Source: Eriocheir sinensis (lineage: Eukaryota; Arthropoda; Malacostraca; Decapoda; Varunidae). Taken from it: a stretch of DNA of 64,000 nucleotides. Shown in pieces: positions 44,042 to 55,412 of the stretch. Below the pieces are notes generated by a model. The model saw only the letters and a list, made by a program, of their open reading frames with translations, was not told where the DNA came from and ran no database searches. A program made the translations under genes and the position numbers. The stretch is taken from positions 7,798,804 through 7,862,803 of the forward strand of contig NC_066513.1 in assembly GCF_024679095.1 (NCBI RefSeq), read 5' to 3'. Each line of letters starts with the position of its first letter. The first letter of the stretch is position 1.

Positions 44042-44045
<4 letters not shown>

Positions 44046-44128
<83 letters not shown>
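44046..44128. repeat. (CT)n followed by (AC)n
   Basis: CT dinucleotides to about 44090 change at once to AC dinucleotides to 44128. The AC part borders a SINE family 1 head. Confidence 0.93.
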
Positions 44129-44129
<1 letters not shown>

Positions 44130-44149
44130 GCTCTGGTAGTACACCACTC

Positions 44150-44410
44150 TGATAGCTCAATCGGTTAGAGCGCCGCGCTACAAGGCTTCACGGCCAAACA
44201 GGCGGCGGTTCGATCTCCGCTAAGCCCGGATTCTTTCCGTTGACTAGGAGTGGTTACTGTCCCCCCTTGAGCAAGGGGGATGGGGTGTGTGGTGTGTGAG
44301 GTCCTGGCAGCACCCAGAGATCCACAATAATGATGAACACTTGCTCACGTCGTGAGGGTACCTGCTGGCGAAAGAGAGTCCAACTCGTGATAAGGCCGTG
44401 GTGAATTACA
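44150..44410 (+). mobile_element. tRNA-derived SINE (family 1), full copy with (AC)n at both ends
   Basis: The head GATAGCTCAATCGGTTAGAG (44151-44170) is an A box and GGTTCGATCTC (44207-44217) a near-perfect B box, so RNA polymerase III could start here. The body has TTGACTAGGAGTGGTTACTG and CTTGAGCAAGGGGGATGGGG. The 3' end CGTGGTGAATTACACA enters an AC-rich tail. It is called a SINE, not a tRNA, because of the attached body and its repetition in the window. Confidence 0.85.
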
Positions 44411-44435
44411 CAGACACACACACAAACACACACAC

Positions 44436-44608
44436 CCGGTAGCCGGAACGCAACCCCCGATTGACACCCACCACCCGTTCATTCACTGCTGGGTGGACAG
44501 AGGCACGGAGTAGAGGTGGCTGCCCATCCGTCTCCACTCCACCCAGGGATTGAACCTGGGACATCTCTGTGAGGCGAGCACGCTGACCACTGCACAACAG
44601 AGCTCCTT
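44436..44608 (-). mobile_element. SINE family 2, full copy
   Basis: Minus-strand head GAGCTCTGTTGTGCAGTGGT with CCAGGTTCAATCCCTGGGTG (B-box-like), then the same body as 38721-38899. Flanked by AC-rich sequence on the left and (GT)n on the right. Confidence 0.78.
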
Positions 44609-44611
44609 TGT

Positions 44612-44667
<56 letters not shown>
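44609..44667. repeat. (GT)n tract between two minus-strand SINEs
   Basis: About 50 bp of GT, between the head of SINE family 2 and the tail of SINE family 1. Confidence 0.93.
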
Positions 44668-44670
<3 letters not shown>

Positions 44671-44907
44671 TCACCACGGCCTGATCACGTGTTGGACTCG
44701 TAATCGCCAGCAGGTACCTTTCCGACATGAGCAAGCAAATGTTCTTATTCGTCGATCTCTGAGTATGCCAGGACATCTCACACCACACACCACATTCCCC
44801 TTGCTCAAGGGGGGACAGTAACCACTCCTAGTCAACGGAGAGAATCCGGCCTGAGCGGGCTCGAACTGCTCGGCCTGTCGGTCCGACAGCCGAGCTGTTC
44901 GAGCCAC
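44668..44907 (-). mobile_element. tRNA-derived SINE (family 1)
   Basis: Read on the minus strand, the head is TGGCTCGAACAGCTCGGCTG with AGTTCGAGCCCGC as a B-box-like end. The body has CTAGGAGTGGTTACTGTCCC and CTTGAGCAAGGGGAATGTGG. Its tail meets (AC)n on its own strand. Its head differs from the other copies, so a separate tRNA-like part may have been captured. Confidence 0.75.
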
Positions 44908-45071
44908 ACACACACACACACACACACACACGTGTGTGTGTGTGTGTGTATAATTCACCACGGCCTGATCGCGAGTTGGACTCCCAATCGTCAGCGGATA
45001 CCCTCCCGCCATGAGCAAGTGCTCTTTTTGAGTCGATTTATGGTAACTGTAAATGGTAATTTCCATGGTGC

Positions 45072-45142
<71 letters not shown>

Positions 45143-45145
45143 TTT

Positions 45146-45191
<46 letters not shown>
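44908..45191. repeat. Palindromic (AC)n(GT)n, SINE fragment and long (GT)n
   Basis: AC dinucleotides (44908-44931) are followed directly by GT dinucleotides (to 44949), a perfect inverted repeat of about 18 bp per arm. 44950-45040 is the 3' part of a minus-strand SINE family 1. (GT)n follows at 45078-45138 and 45149-45191, up to the acceptor region of exon A2. Confidence 0.85.
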
Positions 45192-45192
<1 letters not shown>

Positions 45193-45216
45193 CTAACATG
45201 CTTTTGTCATTCTCAG

Positions 45217-45289
45217 GTTCAAGGGAAGAACAAAGGCGTGGATCAGCTCGGTGCTGAGTCTGTAATCATCGCAACCACCACGCTGGGAG
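45217..45289 (+). CDS. Host exon A2: end of a fibronectin type III domain
   Basis: This 73-bp exon has acceptor CATTCTCAG and donor GTAAGA, identical in placement to exon A1. It reads QGKNKGVDQLGAESVIIATT, one codon longer than A1, and keeps phase 0 in and phase 1 out. Following exon B1 across a 31-kb intron, it would complete the FN3 domain that B1 starts. The indel of exactly one codon relative to A1 argues for selection on the protein. Confidence 0.82.
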
Positions 45290-45339
45290 GTAAGACTCCT
45301 TTCCCTTCCTTGCCTCCCTCTTCGTTCATTCTCCTGGCA

Positions 45340-45687
45340 GTAGTAGTAGTCGTGTGTGTGTGTGTGTGTGTGTGTGTCTACAGTTGTAAATGATTGCACT
45401 GCCCACTGAACCAAATTAAAGGGAAATGGTCGAAGGCTAAAGACGTGACTGAGGTATGTGCTAGATTTGATACAAGGATGTAGGAAACACTTTGGCCCAC
45501 GTCTTGATGTTGGTTTGGGGGTGAGTTTGGATAGATAAATTATGTATGTGCACACACGCACACACACAAGCTTGGCCTTAGCAAACCTTAGGTAACTAAC
45601 TCCCAAACCAAGACCATGACCCACACCCTTTTTGTTATTTTTTAATGTAATTCCTATGACGATGGTAGACTTTCTTACTGGAAGCTT
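45340..45687 (+). other. Intron, homologous to 13060-13680, with (GT)n
   Basis: A GT run lies at 45352-45377. From 45418 the sequence aligns with 13440-13680 (GGGAAATGGT, GACGTGACTGAG, GGGGTGAGTTTGGATA). This is the left part of the duplicated intron, cut at 45687 by LINE J4. Confidence 0.7.
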
Positions 45688-48600
45688 TTTTTTTTTTTTT
45701 TCTACAACAAAGGAGGCAGCTCAAGGGCACAAAAAAGGAAACAATAATAAAAAAAGCCCGCTACTCGCTGCTCCTAAAAAAGAATCGTAAGAGGTGGCCG
45801 AAAGAGAGGTCAGTTTCGGGAGGAGAGGTGTCCTGACACCCTTCTCTTGAAAGAGTTCAAGTCGTAGGCAGGAGGAAATACAGATGAAGGAAGATTGTTC
45901 CAGAGTTTACCAGCGTGAGGGATGAAAGAGTCAAGATGCTGGTTAACTCTTGCATAAGGGATTTGGACAGTATAGGGATGAGCATGAGTAGAAAGTCGTG
46001 TGCAGCGGGGCCGCGGGAGGGGGGGGGGCATGCAGTTAGCAAATTCAGAAGAGCAGGCAGCGTGGAAATATCGATAGAAGATAGAAAGAGAGGCAACATC
46101 GCGACGGAATTGAAGCGGTAGAAGACTATCAGTAAGAGGAGTGGAGCTGATGAGACGAAGAGCCTTAGCCTCCACTCTGTCCAGAAGAGCTGTGTGAGTG
46201 GAGCCCCCCCACACGTGAGATGCATACTCCATACGAGGGTGGACAAGGCCCCTGTATATGGATAGCAACTGCGCGGGGGAGGAGAACTGGCGGAGACGAT
46301 ACAGAACGCCCAACCTCGATGAAGCTGATTTAGCGAGAGAGGAGATGTGAAGTTTCCAGTTGAGATTTTGAGTTAAGGATAGACCGAGGATATTTAGTGT
46401 TGAAGAAGGTGACAGCTGAGTGTCGTCGAAAAATAAGGGATAGGTGTTTGGAAGATTGTGTTGAATTGATAGGTGGAGAAATTGAGTTTTTGAGGCATTG
46501 AAGGACACAAGGTTCCTTCTGCCCCACTCGGAAATGATAGCAAGGTCTGAGGTTAAGCGTTCTGCAGCCTCCAGTCTGGAGTCGTGTACTTCCTGTTGAG
46601 AGGGTCTTCTATTGAAAGAAGTTGAATAATGCAGAGTGGAGTCGTCGGCGTATGAGTGGACAGGACAGTTTGTTATGGAAAGAAGATCATTGATGAATAA
46701 CAGGAAGAGTGGGTGATAGGACAGAGCCCTGTGGAACACCACTGTTGATAGGTTTAGGGGAAGAACAGTGACCGTCTACCACCACAGAGATAGAACGGCC
46801 GGAAAGGAAACTGGAGATGAAGGAACAGAGAGAGGGATAGAATCCGAAAGAGGGCAGTTTAGAAAGCAGACTTGTGCCAGACTCTATCGAAGGCTTTCGA
46901 TATGTCTAGCGCAACAGAGAAAGTTTCACCGAAACGGCTAAGAGAGGATGACCAAGAGTCAGTTAAGAGAGCAATAAGATCGCCAGTAGAACGCCCCTTG
47001 CGGAACCCATACTGGCGATCAGATAGAAGGTTAGAAGTGGAAAGGTGCTTTTGAATCTTCCCGTTAAGGATTAATTCAAAAGCTTTAGATAGACAGGAAA
47101 GTAAAGCTATATGGCGGTAGTTTGAGGGATTGGAACGGTCACCCTTCTTAGGCACAGGCTGTACAAAGGCATACTTCCAGCAGGAAGGAAAGGTAGATGT
47201 TGATAGGCAGAGACGAAAGAGTTTGACCAGACAGGGTGTGAGCACGGAAGCACAGTTTTTAAGGACAATACGAGGCACTCCATCAGGTCCATAAGCCTTC
47301 TGAAAGTTGAGGCCAGAGACGGCATAGAAAACATCATTTGGAAGAATCTTAATAACAGGCATAAAGGAGTCAGAGGGGTGATGAGTAGGAGGAATATGCC
47401 CAGAATCGTCCAAGGTGGAGTTCTTACAGAATGTTTGAGCGAAGAGTTCTGCCTTAGAGACAGATGAGACGGCAGTGCTGCCGTCAGGGTTAAGGAGAGG
47501 AGGGAAAGAGGAAGAAGTGAAATTAGAGGAGATATTTTTGGCTAGATGTCAGAAGTCACGGGAAGAATTATAAGGAGCAAGGTGTTGACATTTTCTATTG
47601 ATAAAAGAAGTTTTGGTAAGTCAGAGAATAGATTTGACACGGTTCCAGTCAGAAATTTATAGGTCATGGTTAGCAGGAGTGCGAAGGCTCTGGTACCTTT
47701 TGTGAGCTGCCTCTCTATCTTTAATCGCACGAGAACGGGCATGATTAAACCAAAGCTTTTTAGCATGAGGAGTAGAGAAAGAACGTGGATTGTATGCCAC
47801 CATTTCAGAGACAAACACCTGTGTGATGCGCTGGGCACACCCAAAGGGGTCTCTATCCTGGAAGCAATAATCATTCCACAGGAAATCGGACAAAGTACAT
47901 CCTCAGCTCGTCCCACCGAGCTGAAGCAAAATGGCAGAATCATCGCCTCTCCGGTGGGTCCAGAGGATGTACAGGAGCGATTGGACAGGAAACGGAAATA
48001 GGGTTATGATCGGAGGAGCCCAACGGAGAGAACAGTTTGACAGAGTAAGCAGAAGGTTTAGAGGTAAGGCAGAGGTCTAGAATTTTGGGCCTGTGTCCAA
48101 GACGGTCGGGAATACGTGTAGGGTGCTGAACCAACTGCTCTAGGTCGTTGAGGAGAGCAAAGTTGTAGGCTTGTTCACCAGGCTGGTCAGTGGAAGAGGA
48201 TGAAAGCCAAAGCTGGTGGTGAACATTGAAATCTCCCAAGATGGAGATTTCAGCGAAGGGAGAGTGAGACAAGATGTGCTCCACTTTAGAATTCAAATAA
48301 TCAAAGAATTTTATATAGTTAATAGGGTTAGGTGAGAGATAAACAGCACATATGTATTTAGTAATAGAATGACAATGAAGTCTTAGCCAGTTGGTAGAAA
48401 ATTCAGAAGAGTCAAGGTCGTGGGCACGAGAGCAAGTGATGTCGTTGCGCACGTAGGCGCAACATCCAGCTTTGGATTGAAATTTAGGATAGAGATAGTA
48501 GAAGGGAACAGAGTAGAGGTTGCTGTCAGTAGCCTCAGAAACCTGTGTGTCGGTGAGGAAGAGAAGATGAGGTTTAGAGGAGGAGAGATGATGTTCCACA

Positions 48601-48999
48601 GATTGAAAATTAGAACGAAGACCACGAATGTTGCAGAAATTGATATGGAGGAGGTTCGAGGAGTTATCAGGACACCTCTCAAGTCGGCAGCCAGAAGGGG
48701 AGTCCTCCCTGGGGGAATTTATGGTCCCCCAGGCAGGGACTCGAAGCAGTGTTGTTTTCGCCATTTTGAATTCTGAATTTTGGGAAAAGATGTGTGTGTT
48801 GTGTGAATGTAGTGTGGTGTAGAAAGAGAGAGGAACTGTCTTTAGAGAGCATGCTGAACTGCTCTCTGGTGTTGAGACAAAAGGGAAACAGTTAGTGAGG
48901 ACATGGGAAGGGTCTTTGAAGGGCTTCAGCACTCTCGCTTCCCATATATCCTCACCAGGAGTAGCTCACGCCCGTTCGGTAGGGGTCTTCCTACCTACT
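45688..48999 (-). mobile_element. LINE family J copy 4, near full length with poly(A) tail
   Basis: This is an EN-RT element of about 3.3 kb on the minus strand. Its 5' UTR is about 48999-48760. The endonuclease is at 48932-47940 ([40 protein letters not shown]). The linker is in another frame at 47943-47542. RT is at 47413-46859 and 46742-45810, with [34 protein letters not shown] and HSYADDSTLHYS, the YADD intact. The 3' end is a 16-bp poly(A) on its own strand (45688-45703). Frame changes near 47940, 47480, 46860 and 46740 inactivate it. Flanks (TACTGGAAGC left, TACTAGCGG right) may be a worn target duplication. No ORF1 is seen, so the exact clade is unclear. Confidence 0.88.
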
Positions 49000-49313
49000 C
49001 CTACTAGCGGATGGTCTACCAAAGCCTGTTATGTTGCAGGCAGGCCCTTATAGTGGTGCCATCTTGCTAGGCTCATAGTGGACCCCGGAGTTGATCTGTG
49101 ATCCTCTTTTACAATAATTTAGAGTCCGGGTTGATAGGTAGTCTTCAGGACAGCATGTAAGTAGTTTTAGTCTATTCGGTGATAACTAAAAATTGTTAGC
49201 TTGTAGCGGCGGGCGTCTATTCTAACCATTAGCATTAAAGTATGGTGCGCATCATGACTCTGCTCCTCCTTCTAACATAGCAAAGGACAGGTGACTCCAC
49301 TTATGCTTTACAG
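49000..49313 (+). other. Intron, homologous to 13690-13985
   Basis: Right part of the duplicated intron, with shared phrases such as AACTAAAAATTGTTAGC and GCGGCGGGCGTCTATTCTAA. No gene other than the flanking exon. Confidence 0.75.
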
Positions 49314-49537
49314 AACCTGGGAATGTGACTAATCTGCGAATGGAGGTTGCAAACGGGACTTCCCTGCTGGTGACTTGGGATTACACCGAAGGCAGCCCCC
49401 TTGATGGAGAGCTTGAGTCCTTCAAAGTGTCCTGGGGAGTACAAGGAGAGGCCACAGGACGGAAACAGCAAACAGTGGGACTACTGAAGACATTTCTTAT
49501 AAACCACCTTCAACCCAACACTTCATACACCATCAAG
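49314..49537 (+). CDS. Host exon B2: main part of a fibronectin type III domain
   Basis: This 224-bp exon has acceptor GCTTTACAG and donor GTTAGT, phase 1 in and phase 0 out, exactly as B1. It encodes PGNVTNLRMEVANGTSLLV, TWDYTEGSPLDGELES and ends LQPNTSYTIK. It differs from B1 at a minority of residues, without stops or frame changes. A matching A-type exon to complete this domain must lie beyond 50 kb; I did not find one before 64000. Confidence 0.85.
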
Positions 49538-49549
49538 GTTAGTGTTTAA

Positions 49550-50110
49550 TAACCTAGTTGTGGTATACAGGACAGGAGCTACGCTGGCACTGTCTCGTCT
49601 CTATCTACTATATTTCAACTTGGGCTTAAATTCATGAATCGCCTTTGCGTGAACCACATCTTTTCCAGGCCGTTCCAGGCCTCCACCACTCTCTGTGGGA
49701 AGCTGTTCTTTATGTCTCTATTACAGGGTTCCTTTTTCATCTACCTTCCATGGCCTCTTGATTCTCTTGTATCCCACTTTGTTAGATAATCTCTGTCCAC
49801 TTTTTCCATCCCACTCAGCACCCTATATACCGCGATCAAATCTCCTCTCTCCCTCCTCTGTTCCAGTGTCGGTAGGGTCAGCTGCTTCAATCTCTCTTCG
49901 TATGTTAAATCTTTTACTCCTGGAACCAGGTTTGTTGCTGCGCTTTGAATCCTCTCTACTTTCCTTTTATTTGTCATTGTACTCGGCGACCATTCAATTG
50001 CAGGGTATTCCAGTCTTGGACGTATCATGGTTACAATCGGTTTCTCCATCATTTCCTCATCCAGATATTGAAAAGCAACTTTTATGTTTCTCATCAGGTT
50101 GTACGTCCCA
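49550..50110 (-). pseudogene. LINE family P fragment shared with unit 1
   Basis: A minus frame (50094-49741) reads RNIKVAFQYLDEEMMEKPIV, LEYPAIEWSPSTMTNKRKVE and YEERLKQLTLPTLEQRRERG, the region after the RT palm. It matches 14218-14711 in sequence and position after the FN3 exon, so it was inserted before the duplication. Confidence 0.75.
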
Positions 50111-50144
50111 CTTACAATTATAAGACAAATTGTCTGATACAGTT

Positions 50145-50147
<3 letters not shown>

Positions 50148-50180
<33 letters not shown>
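50148..50180. repeat. (GT)n at the LINE P 3' end
   Basis: A GT run directly abuts the end of the LINE at 50181 (GTATTTACCTATTACTG on +). Confidence 0.92.
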
Positions 50181-50181
<1 letters not shown>

Positions 50182-52430
50182 ATTTACCTATTACTGTTTA
50201 CCTCTTTGTAGTATACATGGTCCTAAGCTAATGCTCAAACAGTCATGTCTCTCACTCTATATTTGTCCAGCTTTCCCTCCATTTTATGGACACTGTCCGC
50301 TTCAACAATTGCTTCATTAATCAGTTCCATGTATCCACACTGCAGTATGGAAAACTGTATTTTTTTTGTATCTTTCAAACAAGTCCCCTTTCTCAGTTTC
50401 TTACTATGTCTTCTTAGCTGTCTCCCCTCTTCTGTCTTGAGCAAATAATTTATATCCAACGCATCCATTCTACTTGTATTCCTGTACAACGCTATCAAGT
50501 CTCCTCTTTCTCTTCTTTCTTCGAGTGTTGGTAGGACCAGCTCATCCAACCAAAGTTCGTATGACAGGTTTGATAGTTCTGGTATCATCTTGGTTGAAAT
50601 CCTTTGGATCCTTTCGAGTTTCCTTATATCCTTTTTCCTGTGTAGTGACCAGACAGCCACTGCATACTCTAGCCTTGGGCTAATCAATGTTGTTATCATT
50701 TTCTTCATCAAGTCCAACTAGTGAAACGCCACTCTAATATTTTGTAGCAAACTGTTTCTCCGAACATCTTATGTCTGTGCTTCTCAAGTGTCCGTGTATC
50801 TTGTTGCTTTATGTTATCTAAGTATTTTTCTTCACTCACTGGTTCAATGATTGTTCCTCCCATCCTATACACTCCACACGGTCTATTTTTACTTTTCCCA
50901 TTTTCATTGTGTGACATTAAATTTTCTTTTCGTTAAACTCCATTTCCCATTCTTTATCCCATTCATGTATCTCATTTTAATTTTCCTGCAGCCTATTACA
51001 GTCATCTTTATCTTTTTTTTTTCTAAACAGTTTAATACCATCTGCAAACATATTCATATAACTCTTTACTTTTTTTCCGGCATGTCATTTACATATATTA
51101 AAAACAATGTTGGCGCTAACACTGATCCCTGTGGCACTCCACTTGTGACCTTTCTCCAATCCGATTTTTCATCTGTGAACATGATTCTCATTTCCCTGTT
51201 TGTTAGGTAAGTTTTCATCCATTCTGTAATTTTTCCCCTAATCCTCTTCTATGTTCTAATTTCCACAGTAATCTTGTGTGTGGAACTTTCTGGAAAGATT
51301 TTTTTAGGTCCAAAAATATGCAGTCTTCCTATACGCCTCCTCCTGTACCATATTTATTACTCTCGGATAAACACATATTAGATTTGTGACACAAGATTTA
51401 CCTTGTCTGAATCCAAATTAACTTTCATTTATTATCTTCTCTCTTTCCAGATGGTCCACCCACTTTCTTTTAATTATCTTATCACACAGTTTGCACATAA
51501 CACTTGTTAGGGAAACCGGTCTATACTTCAGAGGCTCTTGTCTATTTCTGCTCATATAGTGATACCACATGCTTCCTCTTCCTGTCATGAATTGGTTCTA
51601 ATAACTGTTCATTGCACTCTTTCAGTACTTGGCCTGATTTTTCATCTGGACCCATTGCCTTCCTACCACCTAGTGATTTCAATACCCCTAGTATCTCTTC
51701 TTTATCCAGTTTTATGTTTTCCATTCTTTTGACACTTCTCTCATCTCTCTTTAATTTTTTCTCTTGGGTAAATACTTTCTCAAAGATTTCACTTAGTATT
51801 GAACAGATTTCCTTTGAATCCTCATAGACTTGGTCACCCACTTTGATCGTATTCACAGCTGCTTTTTTTCCTTATTTTTGTTTTTGTTTTTATGTCTATA
51901 CAAAAAGTTTTGGGTCTCCTTACATTTTCTATTATATTCTTTTCATATTTTATTCCTTCTTCTCTCCTCACTTTAGTATAATAATTTCTAGCTTGTCTAC
52001 AGCTTTCCCTATTAATGGCATTCCTTCTCCTTTTTCTTAAATTGCTTCATGCTTTACCTTTATTTTTCTTTGCTCCCAGAACTCTTTTTTTTCCCTCTGT
52101 AATAAAGGAAATAGTTGGCTACCTACTTTACTACACCTTCATTATAAGTTTTAAGGAAGTTTTGTTGTATTTTTCTCCGCTTTTTCATTTCTGACCAATT
52201 TATACTTTTAAACAAAGCCCTCAAATCATTCTACCTAGATTTATTGTAATTTCGTTTTTTCTCCTTGTGGTTCTCTAATCCAATCACTTCACATTCTCCG
52301 TCAATTTCTATTTGTAATACTTCATGGTCACTTTTTCCCAGTGGACACTCGTGTTGCACTTCACTTAACAAGTCTATTCCTTTGGTGAAAATTAAGTCCT
52401 ATCTTTCTGGTTGTTCACTCTGCTCCGAGC
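50181..52430 (-). pseudogene. CR1-like LINE family P, about 2.25 kb, decayed
   Basis: Minus-strand order: a worn linker (52270-51860, with QARNYYTKVRREEGIKYEKN), 51856-51542 with VYEDSKEICSILSEIFEKVF and GRKAMGPDEKSGQVLKECNE, RT remnants at 51500-50950 (a [12 protein letters not shown] block at about 51150), and 50717-50235 with LISPRLEYAVAVWS and TLEERRERGDLIALYR. Several frameshifts and stops are present. The 3' end is joined to (AC)n on its own strand. Confidence 0.78.
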
Positions 52431-52851
52431 GTCTTAGAGTCCTGATCCCGCCTTACGTGACCTCACTTGCTTCTTGCCATCATCCTCGTGGATTGGGGTA
52501 CAGTGTTCAAGGCGTCTTCTGTACTCGCTGCCTGTTGTAAAGTGTTGCCTATCGAATTGGCGAGCCTGTTGTGTGCTGAGTGTCAAGTGCTGTTTGCTGA
52601 GTGCTGTGCCATACGCTGTTGTTGTTGAGTATTGGGTGAACGAATTGTGGTTCGCTGAAAGGATACATTTTTGGTTTAAGTTTACTACCTTTCTACCTGT
52701 TATCTACCTTCTCGTAGTGTTCTGTGTACATATATACACACTTACATACAACATTAGTGTTACATTCTTTCTCTTTCCGTGCTAGATATTGAATATTTGC
52801 ACATCTCAAGTGGCAACACTGCGCCGCTCTCTCACACTCCTGCGGAACTGA
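52431..52851. other. No gene recognised
   Basis: Low-complexity GT/CT-rich non-coding sequence with repeated TGCTGAGTG phrases (52570-52610). No ORF with family features. Confidence 0.4.
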
Positions 52852-53724
52852 CGGCCATAGTGTTAGACTTCCCCATTCCCATCCCATCCCCATCCCTTAC
52901 CCATGGCCATAACCCGTAGTGTAAAGCGTCCCCATGTGGTTGGGGTTGCTTTACGTTACCCCGTGAGAGTGCGGATGGGGTGGGAAAAGTGTTGACTCCG
53001 AGGGGGCAGAGAGCAGGACATCTTCGGCTTTTCCTTCGTATATTTCAAGAGTAAATAGTGTTCTATTTGTTATTATAGAAGGGCATATATTGAAAAGTAT
53101 CAGAATAATCTTATGACTGATATTATATCGCAAACTTTGCTAAAGTTAATATATATTTTTTTAGTTTGTAAAGTCTGTGGTGTTTCCATTTGATTGTAAA
53201 CGTACAGTTATTCCTGAATATTCATTTATAATTGTCCACAAGAATGGCAAAAGACAGCAGATTGATGACTAAATATGGCATTATTATGGGAATACTTAAC
53301 ATATACCATAAAAAATAGCATTTCTTGGGCACCACCTTGATTTAAGACAAAAATGCCATAAATGAAACGACCTGGTAACCCCGGTGTGGCTGCCCGGATG
53401 TGTGTGACGAGTCATGGATACCAACCTGTCTCATAAATTAACTTACCCGCGTTACTTGTTATTTACTTGTAGATCAACAACGCTATTGCTTTGTTTTATG
53501 ATATATAATGTATATGAATACAATGGCGTGTAAAAAAATGTATTATTTATTTCGTTTTCTGTAATTATTGGTTTGAAAGTGCTGCCAACATTATTATGAC
53601 GTGCGGATTGGTCCCTCATATCTGTCCCGGGGACGGGAAGGTGACGCGGCGGTTTGTCCATATCTCAGTCCCGTGTATGGGGATGGGGACGGAAAGGGAA
53701 TGGGGAAGACTAACACTATGGCCG
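52852..53724. mobile_element. MITE-like non-autonomous DNA transposon
   Basis: An 873-bp non-coding element. Its left end CGGCCATAGTGTTAGACTTC and the reverse complement of its right end agree over about 45 bp with few mismatches, including CCCATCCC-type runs. TGA borders it on both sides (52849-52851 and 53725-53727), a possible 3-bp target duplication. The interior is AT-rich with no transposase. The superfamily is not determined. Confidence 0.7.
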
Positions 53725-53811
53725 TGAGAGACCTGACCCTATTCCCTCGAGGTTTCCAAGTAGCTTAATCCTCTTTGACTCCTACTGAATCTTATAATTA
53801 TCCCTCACCTG

Positions 53812-53815
<4 letters not shown>

Positions 53816-53868
<53 letters not shown>
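53816..53868. repeat. (CT)n directly before LINE copy C
   Basis: Perfect CT dinucleotides, ending at CCGTATTCAATATG, the truncated 5' border of copy C. Confidence 0.95.
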
Positions 53869-53873
<5 letters not shown>

Positions 53874-55319
53874 TTCAATATGTCCTTCCGACAAGGCATC
53901 GTCCCTTCGGATTGGAAAAAGGCTAACGTGACACCAAGTTTTAAGAAAGGAGATAAAAAAATACCAGGTAATTACAGATCCATTAGTCTAACTTCAGTTG
54001 TAGGTAAGCTACTTGAGAGCATAATTAGAGACAAAATTGTGAGTTACCTTGGAAGCCACTCATTAATTGGGGATTCACAACATGGCTTCCGTAACAAAAG
54101 ATCCTGCCTATCAAACCTATTGACCTTTTATAACGACCTCTTCTCAGTTTATGACGTAACCAAATCATTGGACATAGTCTATCTTGATTTCCAGAAAGCG
54201 TTTGATAAAGTCCCACGTCATAAATTACTTTATAAATTAAAGCATATAGGTATTGGCGGTCAAGTAAACCAATGGATCGCGAATTGGTTGAGCAGCAGAC
54301 AACAAAGAGTAGTGATTGACGGATTTAATTCAGAGTGGGCGCCGGTCACTAGTGGCGTCCCTCAGGGCTCGGGTCTTGGCACAGTGCTCTTCATTATTTA
54401 CATCAACGATGTGGAAGTTGGACTTAATAATCGCATTAGTAAATTTGCAGACGGCACAAAGATTGGTAACTCTGTTCTCACTGACGAAGACAGGCAAAGC
54501 CTCCAAGGGGATTTGCACAAAATTTCAGCTTGGTCGGATAGATGGGAGATGTCCTTCAGCGTAGACAAGTGCCAGGTCAATGCGTTTAATGCGTTAAGGA
54601 CTTGGGGGTCAAAATCGCGTCGAACCTCAAATTCTCACAGCAATGCATCGATGCAGCAAATGAAGCGAACATAATGTTGGGCTTCATTAAAAGAAACTTT
54701 ATATTCAAGAATAAAGATGTAATACTTCCGCTCTACAATAGTTTAGTCAGACCCCACTTGGAATTTGCGGTACAGTTTTGGTCTCCCCACCATGCAAAGG
54801 ACATTGCTAAATTAGGTGTTCAGCGTCGGGCAACAAAAATTATCCCTTTCTTGCGCAACAAATCCTACGAAGAAAGGCTTTCCATCCTTAACATGTTCTC
54901 GCCTGAGAAACGTCGCCTCCGAGGAAAACTGATAGAATGTTTTAAAATACTTAATGGTTTCACGAATGTAGACAGATCAAAATTGTTTATGATCGATGAC
55001 ACTTTGCGAACGAGGAACAATGGCATAAAACTCAAATGTAGACAAGTAAATTCAGACTGCACCAAATTTTTCTTCACTAACGTTGTAGTGCGAGAATGGA
55101 ATAAGCTCCCACCTTCAGTGCTCCAGTGTAACACGATTGACTCCTTTAAAAACAAGTTGGACCGTCACTTCCTTTAACTTAACATTAACTAGAGTAGAAA
55201 TGTAACGTTTTGGAGCCATCTGATTAATGTAGAATCACTTAGGTTTAAGGACAGTCCACCTAGTCTGGACCATGGGGTCTGTGTGGTCTGATATTCTATG
55301 TAAATCTATGTAAATCTCT
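53869..55319 (+). pseudogene. CR1-like LINE copy C, 5'-truncated
   Basis: It starts inside the RT region (FNMSFRQGIVPSDWKKANVT). Blocks: [69 protein letters not shown] (catalytic FADD changed to FADG), and, after a small deletion and frame change near 54583, VRPHLEFAVQFWSPHHAKDI through NTIDSFKNKLDRHFL (54602-55177). The 3' UTR to 55319 matches copies A and D but is more diverged. (CT)n or CT-rich sequence is found on both sides. Confidence 0.88.
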
Positions 55320-55372
55320 CGCAACCTCCCTCCCTCTCCCTCGCTTTCTCTCTGTATTTCGCTTTCTCCCTC

Positions 55373-55411
<39 letters not shown>
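55320..55411. repeat. CT-rich tract after LINE copy C
   Basis: Interrupted CT and C runs (CCTCCCTCCCTCTCCC, poly-C at about 55372-55382) end in (CT)n at about 55383-55411. Confidence 0.9.

Positions 55412-55412
<1 letters not shown>

Noticed and set aside
44150..44220. A possible tRNA gene with A and B boxes.
   Set aside because: The same head with the same downstream body recurs in the window, and the cloverleaf is incomplete. It is the head of a SINE.
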